Below, in pieces: positions 1 to 7,270 of a stretch of 21,134 bases of DNA (the first letter of the stretch is position 1; each line of letters begins with the position of its first letter). This DNA is from JBCBRD01 sp039819885 (lineage in GTDB: Bacteria; Pseudomonadota; Alphaproteobacteria; Rhizobiales; Hyphomicrobiaceae): positions 1 through 21,134 of the forward strand of contig JBCBRD010000032.1 in assembly GCA_039819885.1 (NCBI GenBank). The letters are read 5' to 3'. The notes below the pieces were generated by a model that worked only from the letters and a program-made list of their open reading frames with translations, was not told where the DNA came from and did no database searches. The translations under genes and the position numbers were made by a program.

Positions 1-868
1 CGAGGGTCATCGTTTTCGGATGCCAAGCTATGGCAGTTGCAAGCTCATCCCGTTCAGCCAGAAGCTCGGCATTGCGCCCTTCCGGTCCATCCTTACCGTC
101 AAAGAACCAGGTCAAAGCACCGGGGCCACCCGTCGTGGCAAGCTGCGCACGATCCGCGGACCAGGACAAACCTCGCGGTTTTGCCGGGTAGCCGCCCATG
201 TGCAGATCACGTCTGTCGGACAGTCGCCAAACGTGTAGTGCAGCCTCTTGCATTGCGGAGACGAGAAACCGTGCATCGGGGCTCCACGAGACGGCAATAT
301 GCGAGCCCTTCCAGGTGCACAGGTCGTGTTCAAGTCGGCCATCTGCGTGGCTAAGCAAGGTTACTCCGCCATAGTGGGCGGCCGCCAATCGCCCTCCATT
401 GGGCTCGAAAGACAGGCCCTCACATGACGTCGGCAAGTTCGTGGCCACGCGGCCACCGTTTGCGGCGAGTACTACCTCAACTGTCCGACCCTGAGACCAT
501 GACAGTGCTCCCCCTGGTTGGCGAGCGACCTGCTCGATCCAACGTCCACCTGTGGAAGCCAGCAGTTCACAGCGACCATCCGCAAACGTGTGAACCAGAC
601 GACCGTCATCGCCTCCCGTGATGATGCCCGTGTGGCTTTCGTCCAGTACGGCGCAGAGAATGGCACCGCTGTGTGCTTTTACAGAGGCCGGGTTCGTCTC
701 TCCCGCGGTCCAGAATTGAATGGTACCATCACCGAGGGCCAAGATCGCCTGATCGATACCAAATCCAACAATCGAAATGGGCGCATCAAAGTCGAACTCC
801 CAATGCGGAAAGCCCGATCTGTAGTTGCTGGAGCGATTTTTCCGGGGGGCCTTTTGATTGGCCGTCAT
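1..868 (-). CDS. WD40-repeat protein, 3' end beyond the window
   Basis: The minus strand is open from an ATG at 868 to the left edge, giving about 289 residues with no stop. The protein begins MTANQKAPRKNR and then shows repeated beta-propeller blades, for example IQFWTAG, the segment KAHSGAILCAVLDESHTG, and a typical blade ISWSPD-like stretch (AVSWSPDARFLVSA) ending LHVWRL. WD40 propellers are protein-interaction scaffolds; no catalytic motif is seen. There is no signal peptide, so a cytoplasmic location is likely. Its ATG overlaps the TGA of the upstream COG0523 GTPase gene (ATGA, 865-868), so the two are translationally coupled. From general knowledge, WD40 proteins next to COG0523 GTPases recur in alphaproteobacterial zinc loci, but their role there is not established. 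A role together with the GTPases is inferred from position only. Confidence 0.85.
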   Translation of the reverse strand, partial: MTANQKAPRKNRSSNYRSGFPHWEFDFDAPISIVGFGIDQAILALGDGTIQFWTAGETNPASVKAHSGAILCAVLDESHTGIITGGDDGRLVHTFADGRCELLASTGGRWIEQVARQPGGALSWSQGRTVEVVLAANGGRVATNLPTSCEGLSFEPNGGRLAAAHYGGVTLLSHADGRLEHDLCTWKGSHIAVSWSPDARFLVSAMQEAALHVWRLSDRRDLHMGGYPAKPRGLSWSADRAQLATTGGPGALTWFFDGKDGPEGRNAELLAERDELATAIAWHPKTMTL

Positions 869-1833
869 TGGGCGACGCAGCCTTCGAACCCGCTTCGAAG
901 AAACCCTTCGTCGAGATTGCGACCAATAAAGACAAGCCGGCTCTCGCGCGCCTCGTCGTCTTTCCACGGCCTTTGGTGGTCTCCCTCGATCAGCATGTGG
1001 ACGCCTTGGATCACATAGCGATCATCGTCGTCCTTCATACTCAAGATCCCTTTCATGCGCAGAATGTCGACCCCCTTTGCTTCGATGACGCCTTGCATCC
1101 ACGCAAAGAATTTTTTGCTGTCGAGTGGCTTCTCATGGTGGAGCGACACCGAAGCGACCTCGCTGTGGTGATGATGATGATGCCCGTCTTTCAAAAAGTC
1201 CGGTTCGAGGGACAAGATACGGTCCAGATCGAATGCACCGCGACCGATGACGTCTTCAATGGAAACTCCGCTACGTTCGGTCTTGAACAATTTTGCGTAG
1301 GGATTGATGGCTCTGATGCGCGCTTCGACTTCTGCAAGTTCGGTCTCGCTAACAAGGTCAATCTTGTTGAGTAGAATGATATCGGCGAACGCGATCTGCT
1401 CTTCTGCCTCATGATTGTCTTTCAATTGGCCGGCAAGATGCTTCGCATCGGCCACGGTCACAACGGCATCAAGTTCAGTTCGCGCACGCACCTCGTCGTC
1501 CACAAAGAAGGTCTGGATCACGGGACCAGGATCAGCGAGCCCGGTGGTTTCAATAACAACGGCATCAAAACTGTCTTTTCGCTTCATAAGGCCGCCAATG
1601 ATGCGAATGAGGTCGCCACGGACGGTGCAGCAAATACAGCCATTGTTCATCTCAAAGACCTCCTCGTCCGTGTCAACGACGAGATCATTATCGATTCCAA
1701 TTTCGCCAAATTCGTTGACGATGACGGCATAGCGTTTCCCGTGCCGTTCGGTCAGAAGACGGTTCAACAACGTGGTCTTTCCCGCTCCTAGAAATCCGGT
1801 CAATACGGTTACTGGGATTTGCTGGCTTGTCAT
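865..1833 (-). CDS. COG0523 (CobW/P47K) GTPase, putative zinc metallochaperone
   Basis: This is a 322-residue G3E-family GTPase. Visible motifs are the Walker A GFLGAGKTT (about 13-21), the family metal-binding CxCC motif as GCICC (Cys66, 68, 69), the Walker B region VIETTGLADP (about 94-103), and the G4 motif NKID (about 156-159). A run of six histidines at about 218-223 suggests metal storage or delivery. The C-terminal CobW_C domain ends with SRLVFIGRNLDEG. The family couples GTP hydrolysis to metal insertion; the zinc assignment is inferred from zur and other zinc-linked genes nearby. I prefer the ATG at 1833 because it gives the usual short N-terminus and has GGAG upstream. An in-frame ATG at 1902 overlaps the previous stop by one base (TGATG) and would add 23 residues. 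It is the second gene of the minus-strand operon. Confidence 0.92.
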   Translation of the reverse strand: MTSQQIPVTVLTGFLGAGKTTLLNRLLTERHGKRYAVIVNEFGEIGIDNDLVVDTDEEVFEMNNGCICCTVRGDLIRIIGGLMKRKDSFDAVVIETTGLADPGPVIQTFFVDDEVRARTELDAVVTVADAKHLAGQLKDNHEAEEQIAFADIILLNKIDLVSETELAEVEARIRAINPYAKLFKTERSGVSIEDVIGRGAFDLDRILSLEPDFLKDGHHHHHHSEVASVSLHHEKPLDSKKFFAWMQGVIEAKGVDILRMKGILSMKDDDDRYVIQGVHMLIEGDHQRPWKDDEARESRLVFIGRNLDEGFLRSGFEGCVAQ

Positions 1834-1901
1834 GATTGGTTCGCTCCAGACGATGGTTGGGTCAGTGTGGCTGTAAGGTTTGTCACGGCGTTCCGCGCTC
1901 A

Positions 1902-3002
1902 TCAGCCTCTGGCAAAGAGTTGTTTGACGCGTGACTTTGAGGTTCGCTTCTTCGGCTTGGCAGCATTGAGAACGGAACGCATCGCCTCAATATTGAGGTC
2001 GCGCCCTATCAAGACCACACGTGTCCGCTTGTCGGGGCTTGGCCACTCCGGTAGCCGGTCAACTTCGTAGATCTGATGCTGCACACCATGTGCAACGACA
2101 GGGCGCCCGGGATCATCGGCCAGGCAAAAGAGGCCTTTCATGCGAAGCAGATCAGGACCGACGCTCATTTTGAGCGCGTTTAAGAAAAAGCCGAAGACCG
2201 TTGGCGGCAGGGGTTCGTCGATCACGATCACATGGCTGCGAATGCCATCGGCATGCCGATTGGGATCTGTCGTTGTACTGGTCGCGTGCTCATGGGCAAT
2301 GACGCTTTCAGCAGCAAGCCAGGCAACCGCGTCCTCACCCTTACTTCTGAGGTCAAAGGTGCCGGATGCGAGAAGTTGATCCATTATCGTCGCCCAGTCT
2401 TTGTGGCGGTCGACGACAACGGCTGTGGGGTTGAGATCAGTCACCTGGGCCCGCAAGTTGTCGAGGTCGGTCGAACTGGCGGGATCTTCGGCAAGGTCGG
2501 TTTTACTGAGAATAATGAGATCGGCGAGTGCGACCTGCTTCAACATTTCAAAATGCCGCTCGAGGGTCGCTTCACCATTGAGCGCATCAAGAAGCGTTAC
2601 CACGCGCGAAAGTGCGAACTGGATCGCCATCGTACGATCAATCAGATTGGCGGTTGGCGGCGCAATGAGGCTGGCCACCACAGGTGCCGGATCGACAAGT
2701 CCGGTTGTCTCTATGATCACGCGCGAAAATGCCGGGATTTCACGGGCCCTTCGGCGATTCCATAGGTCGAACAGGGCTTGCTGTACATCACTCGTTGCCG
2801 AGCAACACAAACAACCCGTGGTCGTTGAAACAAGATCACCATCAACATGTGCAATCAGGTCGTGATCGAGGGAGACCTCCCCAAGCTCGTTGATCAGAAC
2901 GGCGGTTCCACTAAACCTCGGCTCTCGAAGCAGCATGTTCAAGAACGTGGTTTTGCCCGAGCCCAAAAAGCCGGTTAGCAGTGTTATCGGTATAGGCGTC
3001 AT
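1902..3002 (-). CDS. COG0523 (CobW/P47K) GTPase, second paralogue
   Basis: This is a 366-residue G3E GTPase beginning MTPIPITLLTGFLGSGKTT, with Walker A at about 11-19, the CxCC motif as GCLCC (Cys64, 66, 67), Walker B IIETTGLVDP and a C-terminal CobW_C domain ending RVVLIGRDLNIEAM. The usual NKxD guanine motif reads SKTD (about 166-169), a deviation that may loosen guanine specificity. A His-containing linker (HEHATSTTTDPNRHADG) replaces the long His run of its neighbour. The basic tail KPKKRTSKSRVK is unusual. An upstream in-frame ATG at 3068 would add 22 residues that do not look like the family and would run through the regulatory motif at 3020-3032, so the start at 3002 is preferred. It is the first gene of the operon and overlaps the next possible start by one base. 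It is probably a zinc-starvation metallochaperone. Confidence 0.9.
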   Translation of the reverse strand: MTPIPITLLTGFLGSGKTTFLNMLLREPRFSGTAVLINELGEVSLDHDLIAHVDGDLVSTTTGCLCCSATSDVQQALFDLWNRRRAREIPAFSRVIIETTGLVDPAPVVASLIAPPTANLIDRTMAIQFALSRVVTLLDALNGEATLERHFEMLKQVALADLIILSKTDLAEDPASSTDLDNLRAQVTDLNPTAVVVDRHKDWATIMDQLLASGTFDLRSKGEDAVAWLAAESVIAHEHATSTTTDPNRHADGIRSHVIVIDEPLPPTVFGFFLNALKMSVGPDLLRMKGLFCLADDPGRPVVAHGVQHQIYEVDRLPEWPSPDKRTRVVLIGRDLNIEAMRSVLNAAKPKKRTSKSRVKQLFARG

Positions 3003-3019
3003 GATATCTGACTCAATTT

Positions 3020-3032
3020 TTCGTATATTATA
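3020..3032 (-). promoter_or_regulatory. Putative Zur operator upstream of the COG0523 operon
   Basis: On the minus strand this reads TATAATATACGAA, which is identical to 8051-8063 in the zur / COG0523-remnant intergenic region. It lies 18-30 bases before the preferred ATG of the first GTPase gene. AT-rich TATA/TATA dyads of this kind match the general form of alphaproteobacterial Zur boxes. The exact match over 13 bases at two zinc-linked promoters is seen directly; binding by Zur is inferred. Confidence 0.55.
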
Positions 3033-3317
3033 CTGTACGACGTATAGCTGAAAACGTTGACATTTCAAGCGACGACACCTGACGCGTCCGCACCATCACC
3101 CACGTTCGCAAGGGCTTCAAAGCAGTCAGGCTGAACGTATCAAGAGCGGGCAACCCGGTGTTGGTGTGTCGGCGCGTGGCCCTTAAGCGTCCTCCATTTT
3201 TCGCTGGACTTCGCTTGCCGAATTTATTGTTTTGCTTGGCGTGAATAACAAGCCGCAGTTCGTGCTGAGATCACTGGACCAGAAATCGAAGCCCGAGCCG
3301 CCGTTCTCCACCCACTC

Positions 3318-3324
3318 AAGGAGG
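3318..3324 (+). promoter_or_regulatory. Strong ribosome binding site fixing a TTG start
   Basis: AAGGAGG lies 7 bases before the TTG at 3332. The nearest in-frame ATG (3356) has no comparable site, so the rare TTG start is preferred for the carbonic-anhydrase-like gene. Confidence 0.75.
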
Positions 3325-3331
3325 CGAAATA

Positions 3332-3814
3332 TTGTCTGAGCGCGTTTTCCAACCCATGACCAGAGCCGAAGTCGTCTCCGCACAACGTCTTTGGGCAAAA
3401 CATGTCGTCGAGCAGGACGTGGAAAACCTGCTGGACTTATACGATTTCGGAGCGTCTGACGAACCAGTCCTCTTCAAGCCTACTCTAGCAGACGTTATTC
3501 GGCTCGATCGGGCGGGTGCCAAGTCGTACTTTGTTGGCGGTGATCCGAACTTCCCTCACGACCATGGATTTCTCAAACGCGGCTGGACCCGCGTTGATTT
3601 TCAGAGTGCTGTTGGGCCGATCCTGAAGGCTGGCGGCCTTGGTTATAAGGACATGGGTCATTACGCTTTCTATGATCGCGACGGCAACGCAACCCGCGCT
3701 GATTACACCTTTGCGTACCATAAGATCGACGATCGTATTTTGATTTCCTTACATCACTCTTCATTGACCTGGTTGCCGCCAGTCGAGGAGACGGACCGTG
3801 CAGACGAAACGTAA
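3332..3814 (+). CDS. Iota-class carbonic anhydrase-like protein (COG4337, NTF2-like fold)
   Basis: This is a 160-residue cytoplasmic protein with no signal peptide. It resembles the SnoaL/CaMKII-association-domain branch that includes iota carbonic anhydrases. Visible signatures are LFKPTLADVIR (about 47-57), SYFVGG (about 65-70), GHYAFYDRDG (about 109-118), ADYTFAYHK (about 123-131) and the C-terminal LHHSS (about 140-144), which corresponds to the HHHSS hallmark. Iota enzymes hydrate CO2, and the COG4337 group has been reported to work without a metal. The gene starts with TTG behind a strong AAGGAGG. It is divergent from a COG0523 operon near zur, so a zinc-sparing replacement for a zinc carbonic anhydrase is a reasonable inference. 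It could instead be another NTF2-like enzyme. A strong hairpin follows the gene. Confidence 0.72.
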   Translation: MSERVFQPMTRAEVVSAQRLWAKHVVEQDVENLLDLYDFGASDEPVLFKPTLADVIRLDRAGAKSYFVGGDPNFPHDHGFLKRGWTRVDFQSAVGPILKAGGLGYKDMGHYAFYDRDGNATRADYTFAYHKIDDRILISLHHSSLTWLPPVEETDRADET

Positions 3815-3893
3815 GCCGTTGCGATTGTGGCCATTCGAGTTGTGACACCCGATCGGACATTGATTAGACAAAACGTGTCACTGGACGGATCTC

Positions 3894-3946
3894 GCAACCG
3901 GGGATGAGATCCCCGGTTGCATGTCATTACCCTAAAGGGCTTTTTT
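3894..3946 (+). terminator. Probable transcription terminator after the carbonic-anhydrase-like gene
   Basis: A perfect 12-base-pair inverted repeat (GCAACCGGGGAT at 3894-3905 and ATCCCCGGTTGC at 3909-3920) encloses a 3-base loop. A second small CCC/GGG hairpin and a run of six T (3941-3946) follow. The T run is about 20 bases past the large stem, so it is not a textbook terminator. The position 80 bases after the stop codon fits that role. Confidence 0.6.
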
Positions 3947-4622
3947 ATCCGAAGACGTCCGCTCAAACGGCACCGGGCCGCCGCTCCAATGGCCCACTTT
4001 TGCACCGGCGGTTACTGCTCAATCTGGGGATCGTCCTGTTCGACTTTGTCTATGCTTTCGGTTTATTCTTCGGCTTGGACATAGAGTTGGCCACCTTCGA
4101 TATCGAGCTTGTCCCGAGCTGCAATTTCGAAAGCTTCTTCGGCGCCTTTGATCTCGATCACGCACGTTGAAGCGCAGATATCCTCGATCTGTTGCTGCGG
4201 ACCTACCGATACCTCTTTCGTCTCAACGTCCGTCTCGACGATCTAAACATATATCGGTGACGCCTATATCGGCGTCCTGCCTTTGTGCGGTCTGCCGGTC
4301 TGTTATTCGCGTCCAGACGAGTACCTGTAGCAGTCTTGAACAGGAAATCCGAAGATTGGCGCGAGCGCCTCCGCTAGATCCCATTTGCGGAAGTCCAGCC
4401 GTTGAGCCTGTGTTGAACTGTCATGACCGAAGTTGGCAATCCTGCTGCCATTGCATCGCAGCAAGAGTCGACAATCGGACCACTCGCACAGCAACCCTGA
4501 GTGAAGACAACCTCGACACGCCCCCTTTGCTTGTTGCGACGAGTCAGCGAAGGTGCGCGCTAAATGACGAGTGTTCATGGCTGTTGATATTAAAATTGGC
4601 GCTGACTTAATGAGAGCGACGA
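3947..4622. other. Gene-poor region before the RloC-like gene
   Basis: About 680 bases with no convincing gene. The one hint of coding is a minus-strand open frame at 4063-4242, read between stops, whose end reads CVIEIKGAEEAFEIAARDKL and onward in a regular, charged, protein-like way. It lacks an ATG and has an upstream stop, so it may be the 3' remnant of a lost gene I cannot name. The short frames at 4167-4647 on both strands have unnatural composition and look like chance. The low gene content fits a junction of acquired DNA. Confidence 0.35.
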
Positions 4623-6872
4623 ATGATTGAAGATATCCATTTGGCAAATGAAGGAGCGTACGACGCCGCTGGCACGAAACTCGAAGGGTTGAAGAAACTC
4701 AACTTCATCTTCGGCTCGAACGGATCAGGCAAGACAACAATTTCTCGTGTTGTCGAAGGTGCAGGAGCCTTTACTGACTGCCGAATAATCTGGGCAGGCG
4801 GCAATCCTTTGGAAACCCGCGTCTATAACAGGGATTTTGTCGAGAAGCACTTCGATGCCGAAAGCACCATCAAGGGCATCTATACATTCGGTGGAAATGT
4901 CGAGGTTACCGAGAAGATTAGGACTCTCAAAGGCGAAGCCGATGCGATAAAAGCGAAGCTTATTGGCCTTCGAAGGAACCTTAGCGGTGAGGATGGAACT
5001 AGCGGTAAGAAGAAAGAACGTGAAACTCTCGCAGCGCAACTCGTTGAGGATGTCTGGAACGAAAAGAAGAAGTTCGATGATCTGGACATGGCGTTCACAG
5101 GGCTCAACAACAAGAAGAAGAATTTCTGTGAGCGATATCTCACAGAAGCGTCAAGCAACGGCGCTACAGTAAGGGATATTTCAGAGCTTCGTGACGACGC
5201 CACGACTGTGTTCTCGGGATCGTTGACCAAGGCAACTGTCTTGCCCGGTCAGGATAGTTCGAAGATTTCAATGCTGGAACGCTCGACCATCCTCAAAAAG
5301 AAGATCATCGGTAAAGAAGACGTAGACATCGCCGCGCTGATCAAAAAGCTCGGCAATAGCGATTGGCTGCAACAAGGTCGGCAGTATTTCGATCAACTGG
5401 AAGACCAGTGCCCTTTCTGCCAGCAAAAGACAGATGCTGCCTTTAGGCAGAGCCTAGAGGCGTATTTTGATGAGAGCTACATTGCTGACCTCACGGCCAT
5501 TGACAAGTTACATTCCGACTATGCCGATGCAGCAAGAGAGCTGCTGACCGCTTACGCCGTGTCCGACATTGTTGAATCGCCCTACCTTGACCGCGAGGCC
5601 TTCGAGAAGGATGTCGCAGCCCTTCGCCTAGTGCTCTACAGCAACGTCGAACACGTCGCGGCGAAGAGAAAAGAGCCTAGCGCCCCAGCAACTCTTACTG
5701 ATACAGCCCCGTTGATTGAGGCGGTGACTGCCCACATTGAAACGGCCAACAAGAAGGTCAAAGCCAACAACGATACCATCGACAACCTTGCAGCCCGAAA
5801 GAAAGAGCTGACTTCGCAGGTATGGGCAAGGCTGCTAGAAGACACAAAGGCGATTAACAATAAGTTCAAAGCTGAAACTGGTGGGCTCGACAAAGCGATC
5901 ACCTCGCTAGAAAGCCAGATAGAAACAGAATTAAAGAGTTTAGACGCCAAGCAAAAAGAGATAGAAGAGAACGAGCAAAAGGTCACCAGCATCAAGCCAA
6001 CGATTGACGCCATCAACAAGCTTCTGAATTCATTTGGTTTCACCAACTTCCATCTCGTTGAAAGCTCGGGTGGCGGCTTCTATGAAGTTAAGCGTACAGA
6101 TGGGAGCGATGCGAAAAGAACGCTTAGTGAAGGAGAAAAGTCCTTCATAACCTTTCTCTATTTCTATTATCTGGTTGGTGGATCGTTCAGTTCTAGCGGC
6201 AGTACGAATGACAAGATTGTTGTTTTCGATGATCCCGTTTCGAGCCTCGATGCGGATATACTCTTCATCGTGTGCAATCTGATAAAGATAATCATTTCCG
6301 AAATGCGCACGGGCACAACTGCGATCAAGCAGGTCTTTGTTCTCACGCACAATATCTACTTCCACAAGGAAGTAGCGTTCGACAAGAAGCGCAGCGCCGC
6401 CACGGCCAGAAGCGACGAGACGTTCTGGGTCGTGCGCAAAACATCGCAGCGATCAGAACTCATGCCGTTTGTGGAGAACCCGGTCAAGTCGAGCTATGAA
6501 CTTCTTTGGCGAGAGGTCCGGCAGACGCCGCCTTCAGACACGGCTATTCAGAACGTCATGCGTAGAATCCTCGAACACTATTTCAAATTCTATGGAGGCA
6601 TTACACCCGAAGACATTATCGAGAAGTTCGACGGCAAGGACAAAATGATCTGTAGCACCCTGCTCTCGTGGGTGAATGATGGATCGCACTTCGCTGCGGA
6701 TGACCTCTACATGGCTTGCGATCCAGGGCAAGTTGACCGTTACCTGAAAGTGTTCCAGAGAATTTTCGAAGAGTCCGACCACGGTGGGCACTTCAGAATG
6801 ATGATGGGTGATGATTACGTCGCGTTGCCTGACGCGACCGCTGAAGATGGAGGTGAGTTGGCGGCTCGTTAG
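4623..6872 (+). CDS. rloC: RloC/PrrC-type ABC ATPase with zinc hook, probable anticodon nuclease
   Basis: A 749-residue SMC/Rad50-like protein of the AAA_13 family. Walker A is GSNGSGKTT (about 31-39). A long charged coiled coil is interrupted by CPFCQQK (Cys263 and Cys266), a Rad50-type zinc hook, followed by a second coil (about 370-455). The signature LSEGEKSF is at about 501-508, Walker B IVVFDDP at about 532-538, the D-loop SSLD at 540-543 and the H-loop LTHN at 574-577. The C-terminal domain contains MRRILEHYFKF and NDGSH. The Arg-x3-Glu spacing (R647/E651) and His689 recall the Arg-Glu-His triad described for PrrC and RloC anticodon nucleases. RloC links DNA-damage or phage sensing to tRNA cleavage. 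No hsdM, hsdS or hsdR partners are seen. It sits alone next to a tRNA gene, between two zinc-related blocks, so it was probably acquired. The nuclease assignment is less certain than the ATPase fold. Confidence 0.75.
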   Translation: MIEDIHLANEGAYDAAGTKLEGLKKLNFIFGSNGSGKTTISRVVEGAGAFTDCRIIWAGGNPLETRVYNRDFVEKHFDAESTIKGIYTFGGNVEVTEKIRTLKGEADAIKAKLIGLRRNLSGEDGTSGKKKERETLAAQLVEDVWNEKKKFDDLDMAFTGLNNKKKNFCERYLTEASSNGATVRDISELRDDATTVFSGSLTKATVLPGQDSSKISMLERSTILKKKIIGKEDVDIAALIKKLGNSDWLQQGRQYFDQLEDQCPFCQQKTDAAFRQSLEAYFDESYIADLTAIDKLHSDYADAARELLTAYAVSDIVESPYLDREAFEKDVAALRLVLYSNVEHVAAKRKEPSAPATLTDTAPLIEAVTAHIETANKKVKANNDTIDNLAARKKELTSQVWARLLEDTKAINNKFKAETGGLDKAITSLESQIETELKSLDAKQKEIEENEQKVTSIKPTIDAINKLLNSFGFTNFHLVESSGGGFYEVKRTDGSDAKRTLSEGEKSFITFLYFYYLVGGSFSSSGSTNDKIVVFDDPVSSLDADILFIVCNLIKIIISEMRTGTTAIKQVFVLTHNIYFHKEVAFDKKRSAATARSDETFWVVRKTSQRSELMPFVENPVKSSYELLWREVRQTPPSDTAIQNVMRRILEHYFKFYGGITPEDIIEKFDGKDKMICSTLLSWVNDGSHFAADDLYMACDPGQVDRYLKVFQRIFEESDHGGHFRMMMGDDYVALPDATAEDGGELAAR

Positions 6873-7193
6873 AGCGGCATCGCCGCAATCGCAAGAGAGC
6901 TTTCGCGCTGCAAAATGTATGTCCGAAGCTGGTCAAACGTACATAACATGGTTCCGAGGCAGCCACTCACCCAGGAGTCACCTTTCTCCCCTAAGGGGCA
7001 GTGATGGCGCCCGGCGATCAAGCCAATGTCTAAAACGCTCTCGCGCGGTCGCTCTGCGACGCGACAGCTCCGCGTTCTGAATGAACCAATCCCCACCACC
7101 GAAGTAGGTGCGTCAGACGCTCGAAATGTTATCTATGTATTATCTGGACCTAAAAACCACCAAGCACGCAGTGGCGTAAGCAATTGAAATCGT
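6873..7193. other. Intergenic region between the RloC-like gene and tRNA-Arg
   Basis: These 321 bases lie between two convergent units. I see no gene with recognisable similarity. The open frames (for example 6869-7099 minus) have no family features. A weak hairpin with a T tract lies next to the tRNA (7152-7174). No second copy of the tRNA 3' end was found by eye. Confidence 0.4.
7152..7174 (-). terminator. Weak possible terminator after tRNA-Arg
   Basis: On the minus strand CCAC and GTGG (4 base pairs, 10-base loop) are followed directly by five T residues, 20 bases after the CCA end of the tRNA. The stem is short, so this is tentative. Confidence 0.3.
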
Positions 7194-7270
7194 TGGTGAC
7201 CCCGGCGCGATTCGAACGCGCGACCCTCAGATTAGGAATCTGATGCTCTATCCTGCTGAGCTCCGGGGCC
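7194..7270 (-). tRNA. tRNA-Arg (anticodon CCT)
   Basis: The 77 bases fold as a complete cloverleaf with the CCA end encoded. The acceptor stem GGCCCCG pairs with CGGGGTC (one G-T pair) and the discriminator is A. The anticodon stem TCAGA/TCTGA encloses the loop TTCCTAA, giving anticodon CCT for codon AGG. The T arm contains GTTCGAATC between GCGC repeats. It is convergent with the RloC-like gene and touches the end of the HisI-like frame. Minor-arginine tRNA genes are frequent integration sites, but no duplicated tRNA 3' end was found in the window. Confidence 0.95.

Larger units (their letters stand above)
3003..3331. other. Divergent intergenic region, no gene seen
   Basis: These 329 bases separate the COG0523 operon from the carbonic-anhydrase-like gene. 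They hold the putative Zur motif at 3020-3032 near the left end and a TTGACA at 3057-3062 without a convincing -10 element at the right spacing. The short open frames here show no family resemblance. The right end holds the ribosome binding site at 3318-3324. Confidence 0.5.

Noticed and set aside
673..1374. 233-codon plus-strand open frame
   Set aside because: It lies opposite the start of the WD40 gene and most of a clear COG0523 GTPase gene, and has no family features.
3003..3068. Longer N-terminus of the first COG0523 GTPase from ATG 3068
   Set aside because: It passes through the putative Zur box and adds residues unlike the family, whereas MTPIPITLLTGFLGSGKTT is a normal start.
4261..4274. 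Small palindrome CGCCTATATCGGCG
   Set aside because: Only a 4-base-pair stem and no associated gene or T run.
4167..4647. Open frames of 114-147 codons on both strands
   Set aside because: They overlap each other, are rich in Cys, Arg and Ser, lack ribosome binding sites and resemble no family I recognise.
7194..7270. tRNA-Arg as a proven island attachment site
   Set aside because: No second copy of the tRNA 3' end and no integrase were found in the window, so only the possibility is noted.
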